Of a stretch of DNA of 64,000 nucleotides, positions 31,634 to 43,081 are shown piece after piece (within the stretch, counting starts at the first letter, position 1; each line of letters opens with the position of its first letter). Origin of the DNA: Mantamonas sphyraenae (taxonomy: Eukaryota; CRuMs; Mantamonadidae); assembly GCA_026936335.1 (NCBI GenBank), contig JAPMXV010000053.1:62001-126000 (forward strand), in the 5' to 3' direction. The notes under the pieces were generated by a model. That model ran no database searches. It saw only the letters and a program-made list of their open reading frames with translations, and had not been told where the DNA came from. Both the position numbers and the translations under genes were made by a program.

Positions 31634-34573
31634 ATGTCCAACAGCACCACAAGCGACAATGACATCACTCCCGTCATCCTTGTCCTCGACGACGACGAGG
31701 AGGAAGACATGGACCAAGATCAAATGCAGCTCGACAACCTGTCTGGCCATGGGACCGGCTCCAACGACGAAGACGGTCCGGCCTCCTTGTCAGTTTCCGG
31801 CCACGTTCCCGCCGCACCTCCCCTTCCCCGCCCACAGCCCTGTGTGCACACCCACAGCCTCTCCAGTGCTGACCCCAAGCCCCATTGTGTTGTTCACAAC
31901 TCCCTCACCCATCCAAATCTACAGGGATGACCACGGTTCCTCCCTACTGGCTGTCGACTCGGCTCAGATTGAGGAGCGCAACACGATCAACCAGCTTTTC
32001 AAGGGCGACCGCCTCCTCGTCGACATCGTGCAGAGTGCACGCGACGCCCAGGACCGCCAAGGCCGCGAGCTAGACGACGAGGAGATGCGAGGTGTCAGCC
32101 AGGACCCCAAGGAACCCGTCGAACCCGCCGAGAAGCAAGGCTGGATTGTGGGCGTCTTTCTCCCCTGTACCCAGAACATCCTCGGTGTCATCCTCTTTCT
32201 GCGCATGGCTTGGATTGTTGGACAGGCTGGCATCATCGAAGCCTCTGCAATCGTCCTCGTGTGTGCCTCCACAACCTTCATTACCTCCCTTTCCCTCGCA
32301 GCCATCTCCACCAACGGCAAGGTCGGTGCAGGTGGTGCCTTTTCCCTCCTCACAAAGAGCCTCGGTCCTAGCATTGCTGGCGTTGCCGGCACTCTTCTGA
32401 TGGCTGCCAACAGCTGTGGCTCCGCCATGTACATTCTCGGCGCCGTCGAAACCATCGTCAGCCTCATCCCAGGCCTGGACACAAACACTGGCATCGACCG
32501 CACTCTTCTCAACTCCCTCATTGGCTTGGTTCTCCTTGTCCTCCTCACCTCCATCGTCCTCCTCGGTGTCGGCATCGTTTCCAAAATGGCCAACCCCGCT
32601 CTCGTCGGCGTCTTTGTCACCATCATCTGCATCATGATTGGTCTCTTTATTGGTAACGCTCGTCCTGACGCCTACCCTGGTGTCGAAGCCGTTGGCTCCC
32701 AGTTTGTGGCAAACCTCGGCGCTGCCTATCAGGCCGGCGTCTCCTTCCAGAGCCTTATCGCTCTGTTCTACCCGTCCGTCACGGGTATCCTCGCTGGTTC
32801 CAACCGCAGCGGTGATTTGAAGAAGCCCAGCTTTGCCATTCCGGTGGGCACAGTCGGCGCCATTGGCTTCACCACCTTTATCTACCTCCTGCACGTCTGG
32901 ATGTTTGGCATGGTAGTCGACCGCTCCCTGCTCCTCTCCAAGGATCCATCCATCATTGTGGCCGCTGTCGTCTCGTGGCCCGCCGCCATTGTGGTGCAGA
33001 TTGGCATCCTGCTCAGTTCGCTCGGAGCAGGTCTCCAAACACTGGTCAGCGCCCCGAAGCTGCTCCAGGCCATTGTCTATGCTGATGTCCTGCCCGGCAC
33101 CCACGCCCTCAAGGGAGAGCACAGCCGTCTCAAGTGTGTCGGCGTGGTGGTCCTCATTTCAGCTGGATGCATCATGGCCGGCAACCTCGACGCCATCACT
33201 CCTATCATCACCAACTTCTTCCTCATCACCTACATGTTCATCAATCTGGCTTGTGCTGCCCTGGCCTTTGTCGACGATCCCAGCTGGCGTCCCGCCTTCC
33301 GCTACTTCTCCAAGTGGCTGAGCGCCTTTGGCACCATTGCCATCACCTTTCTCATGTTCTACATCGAGTACCTGTGGGCGTTGGCCTCGTTGTTTGTCGC
33401 AGGCCTACTCTACATGCTCATCCGCAAGCAGCACGTGCAGCAACAGTGGGGTGATGCCCTGACGGCCATGAAAGTTGACGCCGCCTGGACCAGCGTGGCT
33501 CGCCTGCCCAAGGAGATCCACGTGCGCAACTGGCGCCCGCAAATCATGTGCTTTGTGGACCTGAACAACCAGGGCACGCCGTGCAATCCGCTCTTGCTCT
33601 CCTTTGTCATTGCACTCAAAGAGTCGCGCGGATTCAACCTGTTTGTCAATCTGCAGCGAGGCAAGCCCGGCGACCCCGAGCAAATGGCCGGAGCCAAGGA
33701 GATGGAGCACCGCATGGATGCCCTCATTGAAGCCATGGGCATTCCGGGCTTCACACGCTCCGTGGTGTGCGAAAACCCCGTTCATGCAACCCTCACCATC
33801 ATTCAGAGTGCCGGCATGGGCTCCCTTGTGCCCAACACAGTCCTCACCGAGTTTCCCCCATGGATTCGAGCGATCTGGGCAGCCAGCAGTTTGTCACGGC
33901 CATGCAGACGGCGCGAGCCAACGGCAAGACGTTCCTGGCCGCACACATCGACTCGGAATTCCTGATGCCCGAGCGCGACGAAGGTTTCATTGATCTGTGG
34001 TGGATTGTGATGGACGGCGGCTTGCTCATGTTGCTGGGCTGGCTGATGTCCAAGTCGCAGCGATTCAGCAAGAGCAAGCTGCGGCTGTTTCTGATTGCGG
34101 ACGTTGAGGACAACAGCATTGCCATCGAGCGAGACGTCAAGGCAGCGCTGACGGACCTTCGCATCCACGCAGAGGTGACTGTGATCGAGTTGGAAGTGTC
34201 TGACTCGGAGTTTGCCTACAGCCGCACAATGGAGCGGCTGGAACGCACCAGGCGTCTCAAAAGCCTCGGCCTGGAGGACACGACCGATCTCGACCTGCTG
34301 CGCGACCAGGAGTACACGCCGCGCAAGCGCAAGGACAGCACCAATGTGCAGTCTCACGTGACCTCCATGGTCACAGCCACGCGTTGCAACGAGCTCATGC
34401 GCAAAGAAAGCGCAAACTCCTCGGTGGTCTTTGTCAACATCCCGTCGCCGCCAGAAAACAAGCGACAGCATAGCCTGTTTCTGACCTATCTCGAATCGCT
34501 GATCGAGGGGTTGCGCACCGTTGTCATGGTGCGTGGTTCGGGTGTCGAGTTGTTTGACAAGTTTGGCGAATGA
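31634..34573 (+). CDS. SLC12 cation-chloride cotransporter (KCC-like), one frame break and an unclear first intron
   Basis: Electroneutral K+/Cl- (or Na+-coupled) cotransporter. Exon 1 (ATG 31634 to about 31792) encodes an acidic cytosolic N-terminus. Exon 2 starts at 31925 after CTACAG. The only donor nearby (GTTTCC) is atypical and its phase does not match, so the first junction is unresolved and may hide another indel. The APC-fold transport domain has about 12 helices, opening with the family hallmark VFLPCTQNILGVILFLRMAWIVGQAG and including GTLLMAANSCGSAMYILGA and FYPSVTGILAGSNRSGDLKKPS. The long C-terminal domain (LLLSFVIALKESRGFNLFVN; DLWWIVMDGGLLMLLGWLM; LIADVEDNSIAIERD; SVVFVNIPSPPENKR) switches frame at the CCCCC before ATGG at 33856; one extra C restores it. 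Total length is about 930 residues. Its stop is 8 bp from the convergent 7-TM gene B. Confidence 0.93.
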
Positions 34574-34581
34574 ACAGAAAC

Positions 34582-35856
34582 TCATCCACTCAACGAGCTG
34601 CCCACTGAGCTTACGCTCCTCAAAAGGAACAGCAGTGCGGCCACGATGGCATAGGCGTAGTTTGCGGCCACGGCGGGTGTGATTGGCACGCTGCCGACAA
34701 AGAACGCAGAACGCGTGCCCAGAAAGACCACGAGTGGTTGGACGTCTCGCAGATCGGTGCCCCGCATGCGACCGGCTGTGTCGTACAATTGACGATTGTA
34801 CTCGTTGCACGCAAAGGTGATGTTGGCCATTGCGCGAAGGGTGACGAGCAGCGTGAGCCCTGCGGTGCCCGTCACGGTAAATGTCAGCGCATTCATGGTG
34901 GGCACAAGCGCACTGGTGACAATGATACCACCCAGCATGGCCAGAATGGTGCCGGACAAGGGAAGCAGCTGGTAGCACGATTGGGTGAGCAGATTGACCA
35001 GGGTGTGGTGCAAAGCGACACCACGGTCGCAAACCTGAGCGCCTGACAGGCCAGCCGAGGTGTCGCCCCCCTCGTCAACGTGGCACACGCGCATTTGCAT
35101 GATTGTCACCCTGTCCTGTACGTCGTCCACCACGTTGTGCATGAGGGTCAGGAAGAACGCCAGGTGGGCAAACCCCAGCGCCATGGACAGGTAGCCAAAA
35201 AGAAACATGACAATCAAACCGACAATCCCCCACACGGGATAGGGTTGTTGGCTCACGTAGATGGCCGAGGGAATGGTGGTAATGAGCCAGAAAAGCGCGC
35301 CAAAGAGCACGCCACGACGTGCAGCGCTCTCCACTCGTGCGTGCACGTCACGCTGCATCATCCCACGCACCACAGTGTGCAGCAAACGCATGGCCAGGGC
35401 ACGGTGCCACAGTCCCTGGCACACAATGAGGATGGTCAGCCCTACGGGCTGCAACATGGCAAACACCCTCTCCAGCAACGAAGGGATAGCGGCCAGGTTC
35501 GACGCTGCCGTGCCCATGTAAAAGATCAACCCGCACCATAGGACAAGGCCCCAGAGGAGTCGCAAGAGGCCTCCCAGCGATGAGATGTCTGGCGAAAGCA
35601 AGTGCCAGACCTCCACGTTGAGGCCCACCTTGTTCAGCGAGCGGTAAATGTGCACCTTGCTTGCTCCGCTGATGCCATCGATGAGCTCTTCGGCCCCGTA
35701 TTCTTCCTCGCTGTCCGCCCGTGAGGCTATCGTGTCCTCAAACGCGGTCAGCTCCTCCGCAGGGATCCACGCTGCGAGCACGCCACCCGTCTGCATCAGT
35801 GTGCGCAGCCATGGCATCGTACGCCTGCGAGGGTTATTCAGCAACGATGTGTGCAT
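34582..35856 (-). CDS. 7-TM protein, paralogue B of the three-member family (candidate GRL)
   Basis: 424 residues from ATG 35856, or 411 from ATG 35817 (MPWLRTLMQTGG), which begins with the family block shared with paralogue C (MPWTRALVRQQG). Block 2 is SPDISSLGGLLRLLWGL at the start of TM1. Six further hydrophobic helices follow (for example LFGALFWLITTIPSAIYV, VWGIVGLIVMFLFGYLSM, LPLSGTILAMLGGIIVTSAL, TGTAGLTLLVTLRAMANI). The last is VAANYAYAIVAALLFLL, preceded by FLGTRSAFFVGSVPITP. The TM4-TM5 loop is long (about 60 residues) with a conserved-looking ALHHTLVNLLTQSCYQLLP. Seven helices, about 410 residues and a long cytosolic N-terminus fit the Gr/Or/GRL superfamily. Intronless. No known ligand-binding residues can be named. 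Confidence 0.78.
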   Translation of the reverse strand: MHTSLLNNPRRRTMPWLRTLMQTGGVLAAWIPAEELTAFEDTIASRADSEEEYGAEELIDGISGASKVHIYRSLNKVGLNVEVWHLLSPDISSLGGLLRLLWGLVLWCGLIFYMGTAASNLAAIPSLLERVFAMLQPVGLTILIVCQGLWHRALAMRLLHTVVRGMMQRDVHARVESAARRGVLFGALFWLITTIPSAIYVSQQPYPVWGIVGLIVMFLFGYLSMALGFAHLAFFLTLMHNVVDDVQDRVTIMQMRVCHVDEGGDTSAGLSGAQVCDRGVALHHTLVNLLTQSCYQLLPLSGTILAMLGGIIVTSALVPTMNALTFTVTGTAGLTLLVTLRAMANITFACNEYNRQLYDTAGRMRGTDLRDVQPLVVFLGTRSAFFVGSVPITPAVAANYAYAIVAALLFLLRSVSSVGSSLSG

Positions 35857-35941
35857 TGAGCCAGCAGTGATTTGGGTGGTGTTGGGTCATCATGCGCGCT
35901 CGCCACCACCCGAAACCCAAACTTGACTCCCCAACCGCACA

Positions 35942-38407
35942 ATGTTTGCCAAACTCACTCGTCCAGCAAGCAACATGACGGCTGCCATGTCGGTACGTAT
36001 GGTGTAGTGTGTGTGGCCTGCATTGCAGGTCACAGAGATGTGGCGCGTGCACCACGTGGCGCCTCGGAGGCGGAAAAGGCGGAAGAGAACCGAACTGACA
36101 CACACTCTCCCACAAAGGCCTCGGCCCAGAGCATGGGTGCCGCAGCAGCATCCACAACCTCTGCCTCTGCAGCGGGCATCTTTGGCCGCTCTACGCAGAC
36201 CCGCGACCTTTCCCAGACCAGCAACGTGTCTCGTGGCAGGTAGGTGTGCCGGCCCTGCGAGTTTCCGTCAATTTTCCGCTCTCGAAGGACCCGCTCGCAT
36301 GGCCAAGCTGTAGGGATCTTGTGGGTCAGCGAGCGCGTTGACCTCCTGCTACGGCTGTGTCGTGCCCCAGGGTACATCGGCGTGAAGTGAAAACACGTGT
36401 GGGCTGCAGCGGAGCGTTCAGACAACAGCGAGCATGCGGAAAGTCGTCGGCAGCGGATTTCCAAGCGCCGACCTACGCACAAAGGCAACAAGACTGACAC
36501 GGAACACGCACACATGCACACAACGTTGCACACACAGCAACACCATCATTGGCATCGACCTGGGTACGACCAACTCGTGTGTGGCCGTGATGGAGGGCGC
36601 ACAGCCGCGTGTGATTGAGAACGCGGAAGGCGCACGCACAACCCCGTCGTATGTGGCGTTCACCAAGGACGGCGAACGTCTGGTGGGCCAGCCAGCCAAA
36701 CGTCAGTCGGTGACAAACCCGAAGAACACGTTGTATGCCACCAAGCGTCTGATCGGACGCACCTTTAACGACGAGGCCACGCAGAAGGATCTGGCCTCCC
36801 TGCCCTACGACATCGTGAAAGGACCCAACGGCGACGCGTGGGTCAAGGTGGGCGACAAAGAATACTCGCCCAGCCAGGTGGGTGCCTTTATCCTGGAAAA
36901 GATGCGCGAGACAGCCGAATCGTTCCTGGGCACAAGCATCAACAAGGCGGTGGTGACCGTGCCGGCCTACTTCAACAACAGCCAGAAGCAGGCTACCAAG
37001 GACGCCGGCGAGATTGCAGGCCTCAAGGTGGAGCGCATCATCAACGAGCCGACGGCAGCTGCGCTTGCATACGGCTTTGACAAGCAGAACGCAGGCAACG
37101 TGGTCGTGTATGATCTGGGCGGAGGCACGTTTGATATCTCCATCCTGGAGATCGACGACGGCAGCTTCGAGGTGCTGGCCACCAACGGCGACACGTCGCT
37201 GGGTGGCGAGGACTTTGACACGGTGATCCTGAACGACGTCATCGAGTCGTTCAAGCAACAGGAGGGCATCGATCTGCGCAAGGACCCGCTGGCTCTGCAG
37301 CGCCTGAAGGACGCTGCCGAGAAAGCCAAACTGGAACTGTCGTCGTCCACTCAGACGGAAATCAACCTGCCGTACATCACGGCAGACGCGTCGGGCCCCA
37401 AGCACATCCAGCAGAGCATCACGCGCAGCAAGTTTGAGTCTCTGACCGCAGACCTCATTGCACGCACGCTGGAGCCGTGCCGCATGTGCCTGGAAGATAC
37501 GGGCCTGAGCAAAGGCGACATCAGCGACGTCATCCTTGTCGGTGGCATGACGCGCATGCCCAAGGTCAGCGAAATGGTGCAAGAGTTTTTCGGTCGCCAG
37601 CCGAGCAAGAGCGTGAACCCAGATGAGGCTGTGGCCTGTGGTGCAGCCATCCAGGGCGGCATTCTGATGGGTGATGTGGACGAGGTTGTGCTGCTGGACA
37701 TTACGCAGCTGTCGCTGGGCATTGAGGTGCAGGGCGGTCTGATGGCCAACATGATCGACCGCGGCACCACGCTGCCCACAAAGAAGAGCGAAATCTTCAG
37801 CACGGCGGCAGACAACCAAACGCATGTGCATATCAAGGTGCTTCAGGGTGAGCGCGAGATGGCAGCAGACAACCACTTGCTGGGCGATTTCTTCCTTCGC
37901 GACATCCCGCCCGCGCCGCGTGGTGTGCCGCAGATCGAGGTGTCGTTTGAGATCGATGCCAACAGCATTGTGCAGGTGTCTGCGCGCGACAAGGCCACCA
38001 ACAAGGAGCAGAAGATTGTGGTGGAGGGCTCCGGCGGCCTGTCCGGCGACGACATCGACCGCATGATCAAGGAGGCCGAGGCCAACCGCGAGAAGGACCA
38101 GGAACGACGTGCAGTGGTGGACAAGAAGAACACTCTGGACTCGACCCTGTGGAGCCTGGACAAGCAGCTCAACGACAACAAGGACAAGTTTGGCGACGAT
38201 GAGCTCAGCGAGCTGCGCAAGACCCTGGGCGACCTGCGCGCAAAGGCGGAGAGTGCCGACAACGTGCAGGCTCTGGAGGAAGCCGAGCGTGAGCTGGCCA
38301 CTGCCTCGCAAAACATCTACCAGAAGATGAGTGGCGACAGCAACACCCAGCAGGGCGGCGCTGACGACAACACCGTCGACGCAGAGTACAAGGAGAAGAA
38401 GGAGTAA
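35942..38407 (+). CDS. HSPA9: Mitochondrial Hsp70 (mortalin/mtHsp70/DnaK type)
   Basis: Matrix chaperone for protein import, folding and Fe-S cluster assembly. Exons 35942-35992, 36118-36239 and 36538-38407 (donors GTACGT and GTAGGT; acceptors AAG and CAG) give 680 residues. The presequence [17 protein letters not shown] and the Ala/Ser/Thr-rich exon 2 lack acidic residues apart from one Asp. The ATPase domain has [59 protein letters not shown] and [12 protein letters not shown]. The substrate-binding domain and the lid follow, ending in DAEYKEKKE. The usually invariant DVTPLSLGIET linker reads [16 protein letters not shown], with Gln in place of Pro. The Met-rich N-terminus and the absence of EEVD or HDEL confirm a mitochondrial rather than cytosolic or ER form. 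Confidence 0.96.
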
Positions 38408-38696
38408 GGACATTGTGTGTGATGATGAAGTCATGAAGTCAACCATGACGATGGGAGGACGTGACGTGACGGGAAAATGGACGACCAAATGCTGCCAAAA
38501 CAACTGCATGCGTTCCACATTGCTGGTGTTGGGTGACCTGCTCGTCATGGCACACCTTCTCTGCGTTCACATTGTGAAGGGGCAGGGGCAGTCGCGCCCT
38601 CCGCCAATCCAACACGTCCCGTCGATTGCCTTGGGTCCCCGTTCCGCCACACACACTGCGTACAGTGCACACAGCCGTACAACGACCACGTAAACG
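38408..38696. other. Intergenic spacer
   Basis: 289 bp between the mtHsp70 stop and the next plus-strand start. It should contain the 3' UTR of the former and promoter of the latter. No RNA gene, repeat or clear terminator was seen. Confidence 0.5.
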
Positions 38697-41600
38697 ATGG
38701 ATTTCTTCGACGCTGATGAGGACTACATTGATCACGAGCGGTGTTCGGCGTGGGTAGGGTTTGGCCTGATGTCGTGCTGCTGCCTTTTGGCCATCCCGAT
38801 CGGTGTCTTCATCCCCGTGGCATTCTTCGACGCGGAGTATGTGATGATTGGACCTGGCAGTGACTCGTTTTACGTGCTTGCGATGTGGGGCGTGGGTTTG
38901 CCCCTGGGCTGGCTCTTCTCCTGCTGCCTCCCCGTCCCCTTCTTGTTCAAGTGCTGGTGCCCAAGCTACAAGGACGACGATGAAGGAACGATCCTGCGCA
39001 TCACCTGCGTGTTTTGCGAATTGTTTCTCATGCTGATGTGAGTGTTGTCCGTGCTGTTGCCATGCGCTGCACCGTGCTGACATTTCGCAAACACACGCCT
39101 TTCCCGCTCCCAAAAGGACTGCGTTTGCACTGCTCTTTTTCGTGGCCTCCTTCAATTATGTGCAGAGGATCGAGCCCACCAGCGGCCCCGTGTCGGGTGG
39201 GACCACCGCCAAGATTTGGTTGCGCAACGGTTGCATTGACGATGGGGTACGTGGCGCGCCGGCGGTCGCATTGCGCGACTGGAACTACACCGTGTTCCTG
39301 GACGAGCCGAAAGCAAATGTGACAGGAAAGTGCATAACCAACAGCGACGAGACGTTTCCAGACCTTTCCACTTTTCCGTTGCAGTTCTCCATCCCGGCTG
39401 CGCCGTTGCTACGGTCGAAGATCGAGGCTTCCCCCAGTGGCACGCTGCGGCGCACGGTGCAGGCCAACGCAAAGGAGGAAGGCTGGAGTCCCAACCCTGG
39501 CGTGTACTTTGATTACTACATCCAGCCGACGCTTACAGGAGCCACACCGGGTCTGCTGGACAAGCCAAGCCAAATTTTCATCTCGGGCACCAACATGGCC
39601 AAGACGGATGACCAGGCTGTGCTGCTGATCACCTCGACAGCTGGATACCGTGAGACACACAACGTCACGTGGGACGCAGACACCAAACGCTACGGAGCAG
39701 TGATCCGTGCGGGCAACGACCTGACGTCCGCCGGGGCAGACACGCAGCAGGCTGTCGGGTACATTGCTGTGAATGGGGTGGACTTTTCCACTGCAGGCGT
39801 GTCCATCACATACGTGGGCATTGATCGTCTGTCGCCTGTGGAGAAGCAGTCGAATGTGAATGCGACTGTGTTTGTGTACGGACAGAATCTGCTGCGTGCA
39901 CGTGTCAACCCAGACCCAAGGGCTCGCGTGCGCGGCGTTGGATTTGAGTTTGTGTATCCAGCGACGATTGTGAACCAGACGTTGATGACGTTTGTGCTGC
40001 CGGCAAGCAATCGTTTCGGCAGGGTGACGGTCGATGTGTCGCTGGATGGAGGCAACGTGTACACGAACAGCCAGCTGGAACTGCAGATTGTGGGCACCAA
40101 CACAATGACGCCTGGCAGTGGTCCGATGAGCGGCGGGGCGCTGATTACTGTGCCCGGCGGGTGGACAAACAACCCTGGCCTGGCCTGCTCGTTTGGCAAC
40201 ACCACCGTGTCGGCCACGTTTGTCAGCCCGAAGTGATTACGTGTGTGAGCCCTCCCAGCAACAGCTCTGGTCTTGTGAGCGTGAACATCCTGCCGAGTGC
40301 CACGGGCACCCCGATCCCCATGCCCGGCGGCTTCCTGTTCTACCCGGACCCTGTGATCACGCGCATCTCGCCTACGTTGTTGTCGTACGGCACGGCGTCC
40401 CTGTTGACTGTGGAGGCAAACCTGGTCGACACGCAGGAGCACGTTGTGCAATTTCGCACACAAAGCGTGCCCGTGGTGTCGGTGACCTCGCCCCCGTTGG
40501 AAAAGGACGGCGGGATGATCATTCGGGCCCCATCCTACGTTTCGGAGCCCGAAGCACGCATGCCAGCGACCATTGTGTTTGCTGTGGCCCTCAACGGCCA
40601 GCAATTCCAAACCAACGCCACGCTGCAGATGTTCTGCCCCAATGGCACCTGGTCGGACGTCAACAGCCCAAGTCCATGCCTGCAATGCAACCCGGCCTCG
40701 TCGTGTCTGTCGTTTGGCAAGTGTGCCGATGGCTACGAAGGCCGTCTTTGCGGGTTCTGCTCGCGCTCGCCCAGGTACTACAGGCGCGGCAGCTCGTGCA
40801 TCAAGTGCCCCGAAAACCAGGAGGGGTTGACGTTGGGCATTCTGACCGTGTTTGTGATCTTCCTGGCAGGCTTGTTTTACACGTTTGCTGCTGCTGCAAC
40901 ACGGTTGAAGCAGCGTTTGATGTCGGTGTCGTCCATCAGCGTGATCTTTCTGAACTTTGCCCAGATTAGTGCCATTATCGGCGAGATCGATCTGCAGTGG
41001 CCACCGGAGCTGGTGGAGTTTCTGCAACGTTGGATGTCCCTGTTCCTGTTTGATCTCGAGATCGTGTCGCCCGAGTGCAGCGCAGATGTGACGTATGCTG
41101 ACAAGTGGCTGCTGACTGTGCTCCTGCCCCTCATTATTTTGGGCATGTACCTGCTTGTGTACTTTGCAAAGCTGCTGCAGTTTGCGCGCACGAGGAAGCG
41201 GAGCGACTACACGCCAGAGAAGTGGCGGAACGGGGATCCGTTGCCGTGGTGGGCCACGGAGGATCACCTGAAGATTGTGACACACATTCTTCACTCGTTC
41301 TTCCTCTTTCTGTCACTGGCATACATCTGGCTTTCGGAAAAGACCATGTCGGCGTTCGACTGCACACAACAGCCAGACGGTTCCTTCAGCCTGGACGACC
41401 AGCCAGGCGTGCGATGCGACCCAAGCGACCCTGTGTACGCGAGGTTGATTGCGCCTTCGGTGATCTTTGTGATTCTGTGGGTGATCGGTGTGCCCCTCTT
41501 CTTCCTCTTTGTGATTGTGCAGGGCAAGCGGACCGACCTGTTTGACCACACGCCCATGGTGCAGGATGAGAACGACACCAAGGAGCAGCGCTTGTTCCAT

Positions 41601-42958
41601 TCCACGTTTTCGTTTCTCTACTTGGCGTACAAGCCGTCACGGAGCTACCACGAAGTGAGCGTGCTTGTCCGCAAGGTGATTGTGTCTCTGGTTCCTGTGT
41701 TTCTCTCCACACCCGGGTTGGAGCAGGCTCAGGCAAGCATCCTGATGGTGTTTCTGTGGATCAATGCCATCTACGTGTGGCTGACCAATCCCTTTGTGTG
41801 TCATCGTCAGAGCTGCCGCGAAGATCCGGCAAAGTGCACCATCGCGGCCCGGCCACGCGCGTGGATGTCCTTGCTCTGGCAGCGAATGGTCTGATTGCAA
41901 TGTTTGGTCTGATTACGAGTACCCTGGCACCCACAAACGTGGCAGGACGTACGGTGGTGTCGGTGATGGTCATTTTGATCACTTTGGTGGTGGTTGCCGT
42001 GGGTGCGTTTGTGATGTACGTGGACTACAAGCTGAACAAGATCCACGAGTCGCTGGCAAAGGTGCCCATGACCAAATACGAGGCGCAGATGATGCGACTG
42101 CGGTTCAAACCGCACGCGGTGGGGGTGTTGTTCGGCTCTGTGCTGCGGCTCTTCAGCGTGGAAGAGCTGACGCTGGCCTTCTTTGGGCCACGGCGTAAGA
42201 TTGTCAAGATCAAGAACGCCGATGGAGAGGACGACATTGAAGTGACACCGGAGGAGCCGAAGAACGAGAAACCGAGAAAGGAGAAGAAGAAGGATGTGGA
42301 GATGGTGGCGACAAACAGCACAACAGCAGAGTCGACCAACACGCAGCAGCAGACGACGCCTGCCCCAATGGCTGAGTTGGAAAGCAGTACAGCCAAGAGC
42401 AGTTTGTCGTTGGTGAACAGTGTGATGGGCAAGTCGATGGCATTGCTTGTGGGCGTGCCTTCCGATGGAAGCGACCTGGACGTTGACCAGTCGATCCGCG
42501 AGTGGCATGGCCACGACGACAAGGAAAGGGAGGAGGAGGAGAAAGAGAATGCCACAGCGACAACGGAGAATCAAGGTGGAACCGACTCACAGGTTGTGGA
42601 GATCGTGTTGGAGTCGCGTGGGACAGCGAGCCCAGCAATGGCAGGTGCTGGTGTGGGAGGCGACGACGACTCTGCATCGTCCAAGTCTGACGATGAAGTG
42701 ACTGTGAAGACACCCGTGGCATCAACGACCATCCAAAGAACAACATTTCAGCGAGGAAACAGCTCGAAAGCCATGGGATCTCGACCGTCGTTGCGGGTCA
42801 ACGTCAAAGCAGTCACGGAAGAAGACTCTGCGTCTGTATCTAGCGACTCTTCGTCAGATGTGGCCGAACCCCAGCAGGCCCGCCAGGAGCAACCGAAGCC
42901 AGAAGAGGATGCAGCTTCGGTGTCCAGCGACTCAACATCGTCTTCCGCAAGCGAATGA
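38697..42958 (+). CDS. Large surface protein: N-terminal TMs, IPT/TIG repeats, Cys-rich module, multi-TM domain, acidic tail; two frame breaks
   Basis: Exon 1 38697-39037 and the downstream exon from 39117 (donor GTGAGT, acceptor AAAAG) encode about three N-terminal hydrophobic segments and a fourth, ALLFFVASF, across the junction. Next come IPT/TIG-like Ig folds (IEPTSGPVSGGTTAKIW; MTPGSGPMSGGALITVPG; ITRISPTLLSYGTASLLTV) with N-glycosylation sites, then a Cys-rich EGF-like module (LQCNPASSCLSFGKCADGYEGRLCGFC). About eight TM helices (for example LTLGILTVFVIFLAGLFYTF, LLTVLLPLIILGMYLLVYF, VSVMVILITLVVVAVGAFVMY) resemble the TRP-like C-terminal bundle of protist surface proteins. A long Ser/Glu/Asp-rich cytosolic tail ends at TGA 42956-42958. 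Single-base breaks occur at AAGTGA 40234-40236 (one extra G restores CVSPPS) and at about 41855. Likely about 1390 residues. It may be an adhesion or mechanosensory receptor; function is inferred only. Confidence 0.78.

Positions 42959-42959
<1 letters not shown>

Positions 42960-42986
<27 letters not shown>
42960..42986. repeat. (AC)n microsatellite in 3' UTR
   Basis: About 27 bp of AC dinucleotide starting two bases after the stop codon of the TIG/multi-TM gene. The position relative to the stop codon is the same as for the TG tract at 855. Confidence 0.95.
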
Positions 42987-42989
<3 letters not shown>

Positions 42990-43081
42990 CGATTGTCCAC
43001 CACATTCCCATGCAGGACGAGTCTGCGTGAATGTTCCTGTGTGAGCAGAGCGTGCTCTGGCGCAGGAAAGAGAACTTCGAG

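Noticed and set aside
36473-38548. 691-codon minus-strand frame antisense to mtHsp70
   Set aside because: Antisense of hsp70 is notorious for long open frames; composition is His/Leu/Val/Gln-rich without any family signature.
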